A program made the position numbers and the translations under genes. Below, piece by piece: positions 1 to 9,963 of a DNA stretch of 64,000 bases. This DNA is from Echiichthys vipera (Eukaryota; Chordata; Actinopteri; Perciformes; Trachinidae). Numbering within the stretch: position 1 is the first letter of the stretch; each line of letters opens with the position of its first letter. The notes beneath the pieces were generated by a model that did no database searches, was not told the DNA's origin, and worked only from the letters and a program-made list of their open reading frames with translations. The stretch spans positions 1,078,031-1,142,030 of the forward strand of contig OY829668.1 of the NCBI GenBank assembly GCA_963691815.1, read 5' to 3'.

Positions 1-411
1 ATCCTGTAACGAGTGCAGATAAGCGTCTCAGGTGCGTCGCTGCTGTGATCGGCTCACAGTGATCCTGTAACGAGTGCAGATAAGCGTCTCAGGTGCGTCG
101 CTGCTGTGATCGGCTCACAGTGATCCTGTAACGAGTGCAGATAAGCGCCTCAGGTGCGTCGCTGCTGTGATCGGCTCACAGTGATCCTGTAACGAGTGCA
201 GATAAGCGCCTCAGGTGCGTCGCTGCTGTGATCGGCTCACAGTGATCCTGTAACGAGTGCAGATAAGCGTCTCAGGTGCGTCGCTGCTGTGATCGGCTCA
301 CAGTGATCCTGTAACGAGTGCAGATAAGCGTCTCAGGTGCGTCTCTGCTGTGATCGGCTCACAGTGATCCTGTAACGAGTGCAGATAAGCGTCTCAGGTG
401 CGTCGCTGCTG
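1..411. repeat. 61-bp satellite repeat, cut by the window edge
   Basis: Near-identical copies begin at 1, 62, 123, 184, 245, 306 and 367, so the period is 61 bp and there are about 6.7 copies. Copies differ only by rare C/T or G/T changes, for example agcgcctc versus agcgtctc. The array probably continues to the left of the window. It lies in a downstream gli2 intron. Confidence 0.96.
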
Positions 412-539
412 CAGGTGTTTAATGAGGACGATTAACAACAGATTGATCCAGAGAGGATCGATGTGCAGCTGCACACGGAGACGCTGTGTGTTCACTCCTC
501 TGAGATAATAAATATCACATCAAACAGCTTTAAAAAGGA

Positions 540-1960
540 TCGAAAGGGACGATTCTGGAGGAAGGAGAGGAGATAAGGGTGTAGGAAGGATAGGGAGGAG
601 GTAGGGAAGGAGATAAGGGGGTAGGAAGGATGGGGAGGAGGTAGGGAAGGAGATAAGGGGGTAGGAAGGATGAGGAGGAGGAAGGGAAGGAGAAAAGGTC
701 GTAGGAAGGAAGGAAGGTGAGGAAATAAGGATGTAGGAAGGAAGGAAGGCGAGGAAATAAGGACGTAGGAAGAATGGGGAGGAGGTAGGGAAGGAGATAA
801 GGATGTAGGAAGGAAGGAAGGCGAGGAAATAAGGATGTAGGAAGGAAGGCGGGCGAGGAAATAAGGATGTAGGAAGGAAGGAAGGCGAGGAAATAAGGAT
901 GTAGGAAGGAAGGAAGGCGAGGAAATAAGGATGTAGGAAAGAAGGAAGGCGAGGCAATAAGGATGTAGGAATGAAGAAAGGCAAGGAAATAAGGATGAAG
1001 GAAGGATGAGGAGGAGGTAGGGAAGGAAATAAGGGTGTAGGAAGGATGGGGAGTAGGTAGGGAAGGAAATAAGGGTGTAGGAAGGATGGGGAGGAGGAAG
1101 GGAAGGAGATAAGGGTGTAGGAAGGATGGGGAGGGGACAGGGAAGGAGATAAGGGTGTAGGAAGGATGGGGAGGAGGTAGGGATGGAAATGAGGATGAAG
1201 GAAGGATGGGGAGGAGGAAGGGAAGGAAATAAGGGTGTAGGAAGGATGGGGAGGAGGTAGGGATGGAAATGAGGATGTAGGAAGGATGGGGAGGAGGTAG
1301 GGATGGAAATGAGGATGTAGGAAGGATGGGGAGGAGGAAGGGAAGGAAATAAGGGTGTAGGAAGGATGGGGAGGAGGTAGGGATGGAAATGAGGATGTAG
1401 GAAGGATGGGGAGGAGGAAGGGAAGGAGATAAGGGTGTAGGAAGGATGGGGAGGGGACAGGGAAGGAGATAAGGGTGTAGGAAGGATGGGGAGGAGGTAG
1501 GGATGGAAATGAGGATGTAGGAAGGATGAGGAGGATGTAGGGAAGGAAATAAGGATGTAGGAAGGATGGGGAGGAGGTAGGGAAGGAAATAAGGGTGTAG
1601 GAAGGATGGGGAGGATGTAGGGAAGGAGATAAGGGTGTAGGAAGGATGGGGAGGAGGTAGGGAAGGAGATAAGGGTGTAGGAAGGATGAGGAGGAGGAAG
1701 GGAAGGAAATAAGGATGTAGGAAGGAAGGAAGGCGAGGAAATAAGGATGTAGGAAGGAAGGCGGGCGAGGAAATAAGGATGTAGGAAGGATGGGGAGGAG
1801 GTAGGGAAGGAAATAAGGATGTAGGAAGGATGGGGAGGAGGTAGGGAAGGAAATAAGGATGTAGGAAGGAAGGAAGGAAGGAAAGGAAATAAGGATGTAG
1901 GAAAGAAGGAAGGAAGGAAAGGAAATAAGGATGTAGGAAAGAAGGAAGGCAAGGAAAGCG
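540..1960. repeat. purine-rich minisatellite, 40-bp and 32-bp units
   Basis: The plus strand is almost pure A/G with scattered T. From about 1000 to 1700 the unit is 40 bp (gaaggatggggaggaggaag followed by ggaaggaaataagggtgtag, with variants). From 690 to 980 and from 1700 to 1960 a shorter unit of about 32 bp (GAAGGAAGGAAGGCGAGG type) dominates. Long proline/serine-rich frames on the minus strand are translations of this array, not genes. Confidence 0.95.
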
Positions 1961-2265
1961 CTTCGTGGTTTGTTTTTCAGGTGAACGTGTCTCTGATGAT
2001 CCTCCGTGTCTCTCTCACGACGTTTATCTTTCATTTTTACACCGTAAACGTTTCCTGAGCTCCTCAGCGCAGCGTTCACACCCCCCGGCGTGGATCACAC
2101 CCTCACTTCCTGTCCCGGTCTCTGCTCGCCGTCTGATCGGGGTTAGGAATCTGCTTTGTTTGCTTAATGCTGCGCGGCGAACAGGTCGTGTTTGAGTATC
2201 TCCTCGACCGCGTCTCTCCCTGAAACATCTGTCACGTGTCTTTTTCAGCCCGGGACAAACACACA
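1961..2265. other. unique intronic sequence, nothing recognised
   Basis: No exon with splice sites and recognisable Gli2 sequence, and no repeat, was seen here. Confidence 0.4.
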
Positions 2266-2276
2266 CACGCACGCAA

Positions 2277-2327
<51 letters not shown>

Positions 2328-2363
2328 CACACACACTCACACACGAACGAACGAACGAAGCGG
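2258..2363. repeat. (CACG)n with (ACGA)n microsatellite
   Basis: Tetranucleotide run CACGCACG and related ACGAACGA units on the plus strand. Confidence 0.95.
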
Positions 2364-2460
2364 CTCCTCCAGGGACGTCCCGCCGCTAATTTAGACATTT
2401 AAGCAGCTAAAGTTGAGACGCAGCTCGGGTTGGTGGTGACGGTGGCGTGAGAGGGCGGAG

Positions 2461-2463
2461 GTG

Positions 2464-2526
<63 letters not shown>

Positions 2527-2543
2527 CAGCAGCAGCAGCAGCC
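2461..2543. repeat. (GT)n followed by (CAG)n
   Basis: About 60 bp of GT repeat followed directly by a short run of CAG triplets. Confidence 0.95.
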
Positions 2544-2693
2544 GTATTCGTCTCTGTTACTTCCTCTCACCTCGAGGGAGATGTGTTTATTAATGTGCCA
2601 CTTCCCCTGATAAATGAGCCAATGGAGAAGCCCGGCTTCACTCGCTCGCCACCCCTCCTCCTCCTGCGAGGTGATTTATATCCTCAGCCTCCC

Positions 2694-2725
2694 GTGTGTG
2701 TGTGTGTGTGTGTGTGTGAGTGTGT

Positions 2726-2769
<44 letters not shown>
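2694..2769. repeat. (GT)n microsatellite
   Basis: GT dinucleotide run with two GAGTGT interruptions. Confidence 0.95.
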
Positions 2770-2771
<2 letters not shown>

Positions 2772-2809
2772 CCCTCGAGGCCCTCGTGCCTCTGTGGTCT
2801 GCGCTGTAA

Positions 2810-2920
2810 CTGAACTGTTGGACACCAGGAGGTTGCAGGTTCAAACGATGCCACGGCTGCAGGGAACCACGCGCTCCCTTCTCCTTCCAGACAGGAGCTC
2901 TTGAGCAAGGCGTCTTAAAG
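2810..2920 (+). mobile_element. tRNA-related SINE-like fragment
   Basis: GGAGGTTGCAGGTTCAAAC resembles the pol III B-box region of fish tRNA-derived SINEs. It is followed by the familiar CTTGAGCAAGGCGTC stretch found in such elements. No A box or poly-A/tandem tail is clear, so this is at most a truncated fragment. Confidence 0.4.
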
Positions 2921-4042
2921 GGCCACGGCGTGTTTTTACGCGGCGCGCGTGCAGCCGCACACTCGACTGATTGTGAACACCTGACGACCTTCCAAAGACT
3001 TAAAGATTTCACTTTCCTGCAGCGACTCGGTGCTGCGAGCAAAGAGACAGATTAAGGCGTCTTCTTGAAGTTCTGCAGCAGGTTTAAGTCCGCAGCAACG
3101 TACGGAAGCCTGTAAGGGACATTTTTGTCCGTGCATATCGGAAATAAAAGTCAAAACGCGCAGAGAAAAGTCGAACCTTCGGTGTCAGTGCGAGGGAGGA
3201 CTTTCAAACTTCAGAATAAAGGTGAAATATTGAGTTGAAGGTGTAAAATAAAGTCCAAATCCTCCTCTTGTTTCCTGCTTTAATCCTCTTCAGCAGTGAT
3301 GTCACTTCCTGTCATTAAAGCCTCACTTCCTGTGTCCTCCTGGCGTGTAAAGAGCATGTCCTTCTCCGGTGAAACAGTCGACCCTGACACTTTGGCGTGC
3401 TGTGCGTTTGTGTCGGCAGAATGAAAGTTTTGCTTTCGCGGAATGTTTGACTTCCTGTCCCGTTGTGTTTCCATGGCAGCAGCCAATAGCGTTGGGCGTT
3501 GCTGGTAGCCAGGGTTGCCTGTTGTTGGGTGCAGCTACTGTAGGCTGGCACTGGGTGAAATGGAGTTAGCCAATCGTGCAGCTGCTTCTTTGTCCCAGCA
3601 GCTGAGTGAGCGGAGACGGGCAACAACCAGAGTCACTATAGGCCGAGCATTCACTCCATGGACTGAGAGAAAGGAGAGGAACGCCATTCAAACGCACGCC
3701 CACATGGCTACGCTGCTCCTTGATGCTGACATCACTTTCATCTGCACTTAGCTGGAACGGCTAACGCTAACGCTAACTGTCAGTCAAACTCCTCTAATCC
3801 TTGTTTTGATGCTGTGGTTTTCTGGAGGGGACGGGTTCAAACAGGCTCAAACAGACTCCGGTCTCCTGGAGCTACTGGGCCGGGTCTCACCAACCTGGCA
3901 ACCCCACTGCTGGACTTCTTTTTTGTTGTTGAGACGACGATCTAGAGACACCAAATGGAGCTGTTCTTCACGCTTGAAGTGTCAGAGAGACGACCAAGAG
4001 TGAAACGCTTGGTGAAGCTAGGAGCTAAAAGAGGCTAAAGAG
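2921..4042. other. intronic sequence without recognised genes
   Basis: About 1.1 kb downstream of the residue 135-195 exon. There is no exon-like Gli2 sequence on the minus strand. The text around 3465-3760 (CAGCAGCCAATAGCG and similar) looks like old interspersed repeat but I cannot name it. Confidence 0.35.
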
Positions 4043-4048
4043 ACTCAC

Positions 4049-4231
4049 CGTCGATGGGGGTGATGTAGTCGGAGAGGTGGGCCCCGGCAGCGGCCCCGGC
4101 CCCCTGCATGAGCAGCTCGCCGTAGGGGCTCCGGTGGCTCGCCATCAGGTGGTAATACTCTGCAGGGCTCGCCCCCGGAGGAGGAGGGGGGAGCGTGAAC
4201 AGGCCGCGCTCTTTGAGATGCTCGTGGGCCA
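4049..4231 (-). CDS. gli2: gli2 coding exon (residues 135-195), last one in the window
   Basis: The 183-bp minus-strand exon follows acceptor CTCCTCAG (AG at 4233-4232) and ends at 4049 before GTGAGT (4048-4043). It encodes AHEHLKERGLF, a proline run (TLPPPPPGASPAEYYHLMA), SPYGELLMQ, a short Gly/Ala-rich stretch, and HLSDYITPID. This matches the vertebrate GLI2 order EHLKERGLF, PPPPPG, S-x-YYHQM, PYGDLLMQ, HDYLNPVD. It leaves in phase 1. The next exon, which should encode the SRFSSPR region and the SYGH SUFU-binding motif, is not found in 1-4042 and must lie beyond the window start. The four exons total 586 coding bases with no stop or frameshift, so this looks like a functional gene. Confidence 0.93.
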
Positions 4232-4239
4232 CTGAGGAG

Positions 4240-4312
4240 AGGAGACAAGGAAGGAAGGAGTCAAGGAAGGAAGGAGACAAGGAAGGAAGGAGACAAGGGA
4301 GGAGGGAGGGGA
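4240..4312. repeat. purine-rich (GACAAGGAAGGAAGGA)n
   Basis: Several copies of a roughly 17-bp GA-rich unit. On the minus strand it provides the pyrimidine tract next to the acceptor of the 4231-4049 exon. Confidence 0.8.
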
Positions 4313-4320
4313 GTCAGTGG

Positions 4321-4705
4321 TGTGCCCTTTTGTGTTGTTTTGCATCTATTTTTAGTCATTTTGCATCTTTTTGTGGTGGTTTTGCATCTATTTTTAGTCA
4401 TTTTGCATCTTTTTGTGGTGGTTTTGCATCTATTTTTAGTCATTTTGCATCTTTTTGTGGTGGTTTTGCATCTATTTTTAGTCATTTTGCCTCTTTTTGT
4501 GCTGGTTTTGCATCTATTTTTTGTCATTTTGCATCTTTTTGTGCTGGTTTTGCATCAATTTTTAGTCATTTTGCATCTTTTTGTGCTGGTTTTGCATCAA
4601 TTTTTAGTCATTTTGCATCTTTTTGTGCTGGTTTTGCATCTATTTTTAGTCATTTAGCATCTTTTTGTGCTGGTTTTGCATCTATTTTTAGTCATTTTGC
4701 ATCTT
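4321..4705. repeat. 42-bp minisatellite filling a short gli2 intron
   Basis: About nine copies of a 42-bp unit built from TTTTGCATCTATTTTTAGTC and ATTTTGCATCTTTTTGTGNTGG. It occupies about three quarters of the 502-bp intron between the two exons. Because 42 is divisible by three, it reads as periodic His/Leu/Phe/Val protein on both strands; this is not coding. Confidence 0.97.
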
Positions 4706-4733
4706 CCCGTTTTGTGTGTGTGCGTGAACTCAC

Positions 4734-4936
4734 GGTCCGCGGGGCTGAGTCCTCTGGCTGCGGAGATCATGGAGAGGGCGGGGCCGGCGTGCACGGAGCG
4801 CAGGTAGTGCTCCATGTGGGGGTGCACGTACGGGGGAGGCGGGCTGAAGGGGGAGTCGCCGCTCTGCACGGCGCCCGGCGAGAGGCGGATCAGGGAGATG
4901 TCGGAAAGGACGGGGCCGCCGGACAAACCTGCAGGG
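4734..4936 (-). CDS. gli2: gli2 coding exon (residues 67-135)
   Basis: The 203-bp minus-strand exon starts at 4936 after acceptor AG (4938-4937). A second AG eight bases downstream would break the frame. With the chosen acceptor the preceding GG is completed to Gly67 and the frame reads PAGLSGGPVLSDISLIRLSP. It then carries SPFSPPPPYVHPHMEHYLRS and LSMISAARGLSPAD. SDISLIRLSP and PHMEHYLRSVH are typical of GLI2; GLI3 has a PYMDYIRSLH form. The exon ends at 4734 before GTGAGT (4733-4728) in phase 1, and the split codon 135 becomes Leu. This part lies within the N-terminal repressor domain, upstream of the SUFU motif and the zinc fingers. The neighbouring 502-bp intron is mostly a 42-bp minisatellite. 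Confidence 0.94.
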
Positions 4937-5019
4937 CTGAAGGGACAGGAAGTGAGCAAGGACACAAAACACTTTAACACTCAAACAAACTCCTACTTTT
5001 AGTCATTTTGCATCTTTTT

Positions 5020-5375
5020 TTAGTCTCCCCTCCTCCTCAGCCTCCTCGCCCTCCTCTTCTCCTCTTCCCTCCTATCCTCCCCTCTCCCTTCTCCTCGCCC
5101 TCCTCTTCCTCTCCCCCTTTCCTTCCTCGCCTCCTTGCCCTCCTCTCCTCCTTGCCGTCCCCAACTCGCCCTCCTCCTCTCCTCCTAACCCTCCTCCTCC
5201 TCCTCTCCCTCCTCCCCTCTCCTCGCCCTCCTCTTCCTCCTCTCCCTCCTCTCCTCCTATCCCTCCTCCTCCTCCCCCTCCCCTCCTCCTCGACCTCCTC
5301 CTCCCCCTCCTCGTCTTCCTCTCCCTCATCACCCTCCTCCCCTCCTCCCCTCCTCCCTTCTCCTCTCCTTCACAG
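5020..5375. repeat. CT-rich (CCTCCT)n tract
   Basis: Degenerate polypyrimidine repeat on the plus strand with units such as CTCCTCGCC and CCTCCTC. A short stray copy of the 42-bp family unit (TTTAGTCATTTTGCATC) sits just before it at 4997-5013. Confidence 0.93.
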
Positions 5376-5389
5376 AGACAGACATATCC

Positions 5390-5995
5390 ACGGGCTGAGG
5401 AGCTCGTTCTCCGCGTAACCAAACGCAGACACAGACGGCGCTCACCTGCAGGCTCAGCATCAATATTTCACTCTGATTAAAAAAATCACATCTTTATCGT
5501 CTGGAACATCACGCGTGATGCAACCCGAGCGTCCTGCAGCGTCCTGCGGCGTCCTGCAGCGAGGCTTTGTTAGAGGCCGATGAAGACGAGGATGATGAAG
5601 GAGCGTGTGTATTTTTAATGCAGCACTCAGGTTTGGTAAACTTCCCTTTGATCTGACGCTCAGCGCGTAGAAAGTACCGTAGAAAGACTCAAAAAAGTTA
5701 CACTAACGTATAAAGGAGGGGAAAAACTCAACTTTTGTTTCTGCTCTTTTCATAAAATCACATTTTAAAGCTGCAAAAACACATTTTCTCAGTTTTGCAT
5801 CATGAAAAATGCTCAGATTCATGGATTCATCCTTTGAGTTTCTGAGGAAAAGTCAGAGTTTAGAAGCTTTCTGCGGGTTTTTGGGCTGTTTGTGACGTTC
5901 ACTGCAAACAGGAAGTGCTGACAGGTGCTTCTGCTCACTGTAGAGGTGCATTATGGGAAGTGTAGTTCCAGAAATGAAGGCGTTATCGTCCAAAC
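5390..5995. other. unique intronic sequence with one ZNF143-like motif
   Basis: No exon seen. At 5948-5966 the minus strand reads ACTACACTTCCCATAATGC, close to the ZNF143/THAP11 binding consensus. The rest shows nothing recognisable. Confidence 0.45.
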
Positions 5996-6004
5996 AGAAG
6001 AAGG

Positions 6005-7023
6005 ACTCGCCCTCCTCACCCTCCTCACCCTCCTCACCCTCCTCTCCCTCCTCACCCTCCTCACCCTCCTCTCCCTCCTCACCCTCCTCACCCTCCTCTC
6101 CCTCCTCACCCTCCTCACCCTCCTCGCCCTCCTCTCCCTCCTCTCCCTCCTCACCCTCCTCACCCTCCTCTCCCTCCTCACCCTCATCCCTCTCTTCTCC
6201 CTCCTCTCCCTCCTCTTCCTCCTCACCCTCCTCCCCCTCCTCGCCCTCCTCACCCTCCTCGCCCTCCTCCCTCTCCTCACCCTCCTCTCCCTCCTCCATC
6301 TCCTCTCCCTCCTCACCCTCCTCTCCCTCCTCACCCTCCTCCATCTCCTCCCTCTCCTCCCTCTCCTCACCCTCCTCTCCCTCCTCTTCCTCCTCACCCT
6401 CCTCTCCCTCCTCACCCTCCTCTCCCTCCTCGCCCTCCTCTCCTCCTCACCCTCCTCTCCCTCCTCGCCCTCCTCACCCTCCTCACCCTCCTCGCCCTCC
6501 TCACCCTCCTCACCCTCCTCCATCTCCTCGCCCTCCTCGCCCTCCTCACCCACCTCTCCTCCTCTCCCTCCTCTTCCTCCTCTCCCTCCTCACCCTCCTC
6601 ACCCTCCTCCATCTCCTCTCCCTCCTCGCCCTCCTCACCCACCTCTCCTCCTCTCCCTCCTCTTCCTCCTCTCCCTCCTCACCCTCCTCTCCCTCCTCTC
6701 CCTCCTCGCCCTCCTCTCCCTCCATCTCCTCTCCCTCCTCTCCCTCCTCTCCCTCCTCACCCTCCTCTCCCTCCTCTCCCTCCTCGCCCTCCTCTCCCTC
6801 CTCTCCCTCCTCTCCCTCCTCTCCCTCCTCCCTCTCCTCTCCCTCCTCGCCCTCCTCTCCCTCCTCTCCCTCCTCTCCCTCCTCTCCCTCCTCCATCTCC
6901 TCTCCCTCCTCACCCACCTCTCCTCCTCGCCCCTCCTCTCCCTCCTCACCCACCTCTCCTCCTCGCCCTCCTCTTCCTCCTCACCCTCCTCACCCTCCTC
7001 ACCCTCCTCTCCCTCCCCTCCTC
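6005..7023. repeat. 1-kb polypyrimidine minisatellite, 9-bp CTCCTCACC-type unit
   Basis: The plus strand is almost entirely C and T with an A or G every nine bases (CCCTCCTCA, CCCTCCTCT, CCCTCCTCG). The minus strand, which is the sense of gli2 transcription, is GAGGAG-rich. Glu/Gly- and Ser/Pro-rich frames on both strands are artefacts of the 9-bp period. Confidence 0.97.
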
Positions 7024-7109
7024 CTCTTGTTCAACCTTATGAACATCATTCAAATCTTCTTCTTCGTCTGTTTGTTTTATGGCAGATTTAAAAAGCTGCT
7101 TTTGGAGTC

Positions 7110-7138
7110 CTGTGTGTGTGTGTGTGTGTGTGTGTGTG

Positions 7139-7177
<39 letters not shown>

Positions 7178-7186
7178 GTGTGTGGG
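7110..7186. repeat. (GT)n microsatellite
   Basis: Dinucleotide run with a GCATGT interruption and one GCGT. Confidence 0.95.
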
Positions 7187-7456
7187 AGACACCGGAGATG
7201 AATTGCAGTGTGACAGTGCGTCTCGTCTCCGGTGTCGGGCTCAGGGAGCGCTCTGATTTAGATAAATCACGCCGTCCAGCGAGCGGCTGAATAAACTCCC
7301 ACTGTTCACGAGGCTGAAGCTGCTGAACGGGCGCCGCCGCCACCGAACCCCCCGAACGCCACCGTCCTCCTCATGCAGAGGGAGGACTGACCTACATACA
7401 AACAAACACTCCACACTCCTCGTCTCATCCTGCACACGTTTCTCCTCCTTCTCTCT

Positions 7457-8072
7457 CTTCAACGTGCAACTTTACAAACTTGAGTTTCGATCTATTTTTA
7501 GTCATTTTGCATCTTTTTGTGGTGGTTTTGCATCTTTTTTTAGTCATTTTGCATCTTTTTGTGGTGGTTTTGCATCTATTTTTAGTCATTTTGCATCTTT
7601 TTGTGCTGGTTTTGCATCTATTTTTAGTCATTTTGCATCTTTTTGTGCTGGTTTTGCATCTATTTTTAGTCATTTTGCATCTTTTTGTGGTGGTTTTGCA
7701 TCTATTTTTAGTCATTTAGCATCTTTTTGTGCTGGTTTTGCATCTATTTTTAGTCATTTTGCATCTTTTTGTGGTGTTTTGCATCTATTTTTAGTCATTT
7801 TGCATCTTTTTGTGCTGGTTTTGCATCTATTTTTAGTCATTTTGCATCTTTTTGTGGTGGTTTTGCATCTATTTTTAGTCATTTTGCATCTTTTTGTGCT
7901 GGTTTTGCATCTATTTTTAGTCATTTTGCATCTTTTTGTGCTGGTTTTGCATCTATTTTTAGTCATTTTGCATCTTTTTGTGCTGGTTTTGCATCTATTT
8001 TTAGTCATTTTGCATCGTTTCATCTGCTTCTTTCTCTTTTCTTCAACGTGCAACTTTCCAAACTTGAGTTTC
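7457..8072. repeat. 42-bp minisatellite array bracketed by 32-bp direct repeats
   Basis: The core at 7489-8020 has about twelve copies of the same 42-bp unit as at 4321-4705, in the same orientation. Immediately outside lie 32-bp direct repeats at 7457-7488 and 8041-8072, both beginning CTTCAACGTGCAACTTT and ending AAACTTGAGTTTC, with one mismatch by my reading. Confidence 0.95.
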
Positions 8073-8096
8073 TGAGCAGCTCCACGTCTGCAGCCC

Positions 8097-8402
8097 ATGT
8101 CCGTCCTCTGGAGCGGCTCGCGTCCGTCCTCTGGAGCGGCTCGGCCCGTCCTCTGGAGCGGCTCGTGTCCGTCCTCTGGAGCGGCTCGGTCCGTCCTCTG
8201 GAGTGGCTCCTGTCCGTCCTCTGGAGCGGCTCCTGTCCGTCCTCTGGAGCGGCTCCTGTCCGTCCTTTGGAGCGGCTCCTGTCCCTCCTCTGGAGCGGCT
8301 CCTGTCCGTCCTCTGGAGCGGCTCCTGTCCGTCCTCTGGAGCGGCTCCTGTCCGTCCTCTGGAGCGGCCCGGTCCGTCCTCTGGAGCGGCTCCTGTCCGA
8401 GA
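8097..8402. repeat. 23-bp minisatellite
   Basis: About thirteen copies of a 23-bp unit (GTCCGTCCTCTGGAGCGGC plus TCCT), with a few shortened copies. Confidence 0.96.
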
Positions 8403-8489
8403 GCGTGCACACTTACAGGCGTTTAAAGTGAAGCGGCGTCTCCCTGAGACAGGAGCTTCTTCCTCCTCCGTGACTCCCAGAGTCTCTTG

Positions 8490-8975
8490 TTTCTGACAGG
8501 CCTGACAAAATAAGCAGCCCTCTCATTACGCTTTATGCAAACAATGATGAAGGGGCCGGCGCCGACATGTCATGTTAGACAATCACGGAGGGGACCTCTG
8601 ACACGCTGCCACGCGCCCGTAATAAAGTGCCGCACCAGGCGACAAATGACAGCGCACTTCATTTGCTGCACAATGTTGCTGTAATTAGGTGAATTTGGCA
8701 GCGGCAGGGCGGAGCGACACCAGATCAAGGTCTTGATGAATTAGGGGTCCACTGTCAAGATCAAATCACATTAATCAAGGTGGCCGGGCCCGCGGACAGC
8801 CCCCCACCCCCCCTCCCCTCCCCGGGCCGGCGTGATGAATGGCCCTGCTGGCGCCAGGCGCGAAGTATGCATCACCATCACATCTGTGAATCTAAATGTA
8901 AGAGCACTATTTGGAGAATGCTATTGACTTTTTTTGTCCCGCCGCCACTTTTTCCTCCCGTGATAAAGTAAGTTT
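8490..8975. promoter_or_regulatory. candidate conserved non-coding element (gli2 intron)
   Basis: Some 480 bp free of tandem repeats, of mixed composition and dense in developmental transcription-factor core motifs: GTAATTAGG, TGAATTAGG, CATTAATCA (homeodomain type), CAAACAATGATG (Sox type) and ATCAAGGTC. It has no open frame worth calling. It lies in the intron between the residue 32-67 and 67-135 exons. GLI-family introns are known in vertebrates to hold deeply conserved enhancers, which is why I flag it. Conservation itself cannot be seen from one sequence. Confidence 0.45.
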
Positions 8976-9159
8976 GGAGCGGAGCTGCAGCTCGTTGGTC
9001 AGTGTCACAGCCAGGCGCACTTTTACACGCCGCTCTCACACACGCGGGCTTTTCTGTGCTGCAGACGTTTGAGTCCAAACTCCAGCGCTTCAGCTTCACT
9101 CACAACATTAAAGCGTTACAGCACTCACAAGGTTCTGCTTTACACGCACAATTCTGGTG

Positions 9160-9963
9160 GTTCTGCATCTGTTTTTAGACATTTTGCATCTTTTTGTGCT
9201 GGTTTTGCATCTATTTTTAGTCATTTTGCATCTTTTTGTGATGGTTTTGCATCTATTTTTAGTCATTTAGCATCTTTTTGTGATGGTTTTGCATCTATTT
9301 TTAGTCATTTTGCATCTATTTTTAGTCATTTTGCATCTTTTTATGGTGGTTTTGCATCTATTTTTAGTCATTTTGTATCTTTTTGTGCTGGTTTTGCATC
9401 TATTTTTAGTCATTTTGCATCTTTTTGTGGTGGTTTTGCATCTATTTTTAGTCATTTAGCATCTTTTTGTGATGGTTTTGCATCTATTTTGAGTCATTTT
9501 GCATCTATTTTGAGTCATTTTGCATCTTTTTGTGGTGGTTTTGCATCTATTTTTAGTCATTTTGCATCTATTTTTAGTCATTTTGCATCTTTTTATGGTG
9601 GTTTTGCATCTATTTTTAGTCATTTTGTATCTTTTTGTGCTGGTTTTGCATCTATTTTTAGTCATTTTGCATCTTTTTGTGGTGGTTTTGCATCTATTTT
9701 TAGTCATTTTGCATCTTTTTGTGGTGGTTTTGCATCTATTTTTAGTCATTTTGCATCTTTTTGTGCTGGTTCTGCATCTATTTTTAGTCATTTTGCATCT
9801 TTTTGTGCTGGTTTTGCATCTATTTTTAGTCATTTTGCATCTTTTTGTGGTGGTTTTGCATCTATTTTTAGTCATTTTGCATCTTTTTGTGGTGGTTTTG
9901 CATCTATTTTTAGTCATTTTGCATCTTTTTGTGGTGGTTTTGCATCTATTTTTAGTCATTTTG
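9160..9963. repeat. 42-bp minisatellite array, third locus
   Basis: About nineteen copies of the GCATCTATTTTTAGTCATTT unit family in the same plus-strand orientation as the arrays at 4.3 and 7.5 kb. Internal higher-order structure is visible: a segment with the variants TTTTTATGGTGG and TTTTGTATC occurs twice (9310-9440 and 9560-9690), so part of the array was duplicated as a block. Confidence 0.97.

Noticed and set aside
1..411. 61-bp direct repeats considered as CRISPR
   Set aside because: Entire unit is repeated without variable spacers.
492..2079. Long proline/serine/leucine-rich open frames on the minus strand
   Set aside because: They are translations of the 40-bp purine-rich minisatellite; no splice sites, no domain, composition follows the repeat unit.
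4736..4931. Alternative acceptor eight bases inside the residue 67-135 exon (CCCTGCAG)
   Set aside because: Using it shifts the frame out of the Gli2 sequence; the upstream AG at 4938-4937 keeps it.
4195..4977. Frames reading ASIFSHFASFCAGF, HLFLVILHLFVVVL or MTKNRCKTTTKRCK (also at 7.5, 9.2 and 11.1 kb)
   Set aside because: The 42-bp unit is divisible by three and lacks stops, so periodic frames arise in several phases. The array is within an intron between real gli2 exons.
5853..7290. Glu/Gly-rich and Ser/Pro-rich long frames
   Set aside because: Artefact of the 9-bp CTCCTCACC repeat in a gli2 intron.
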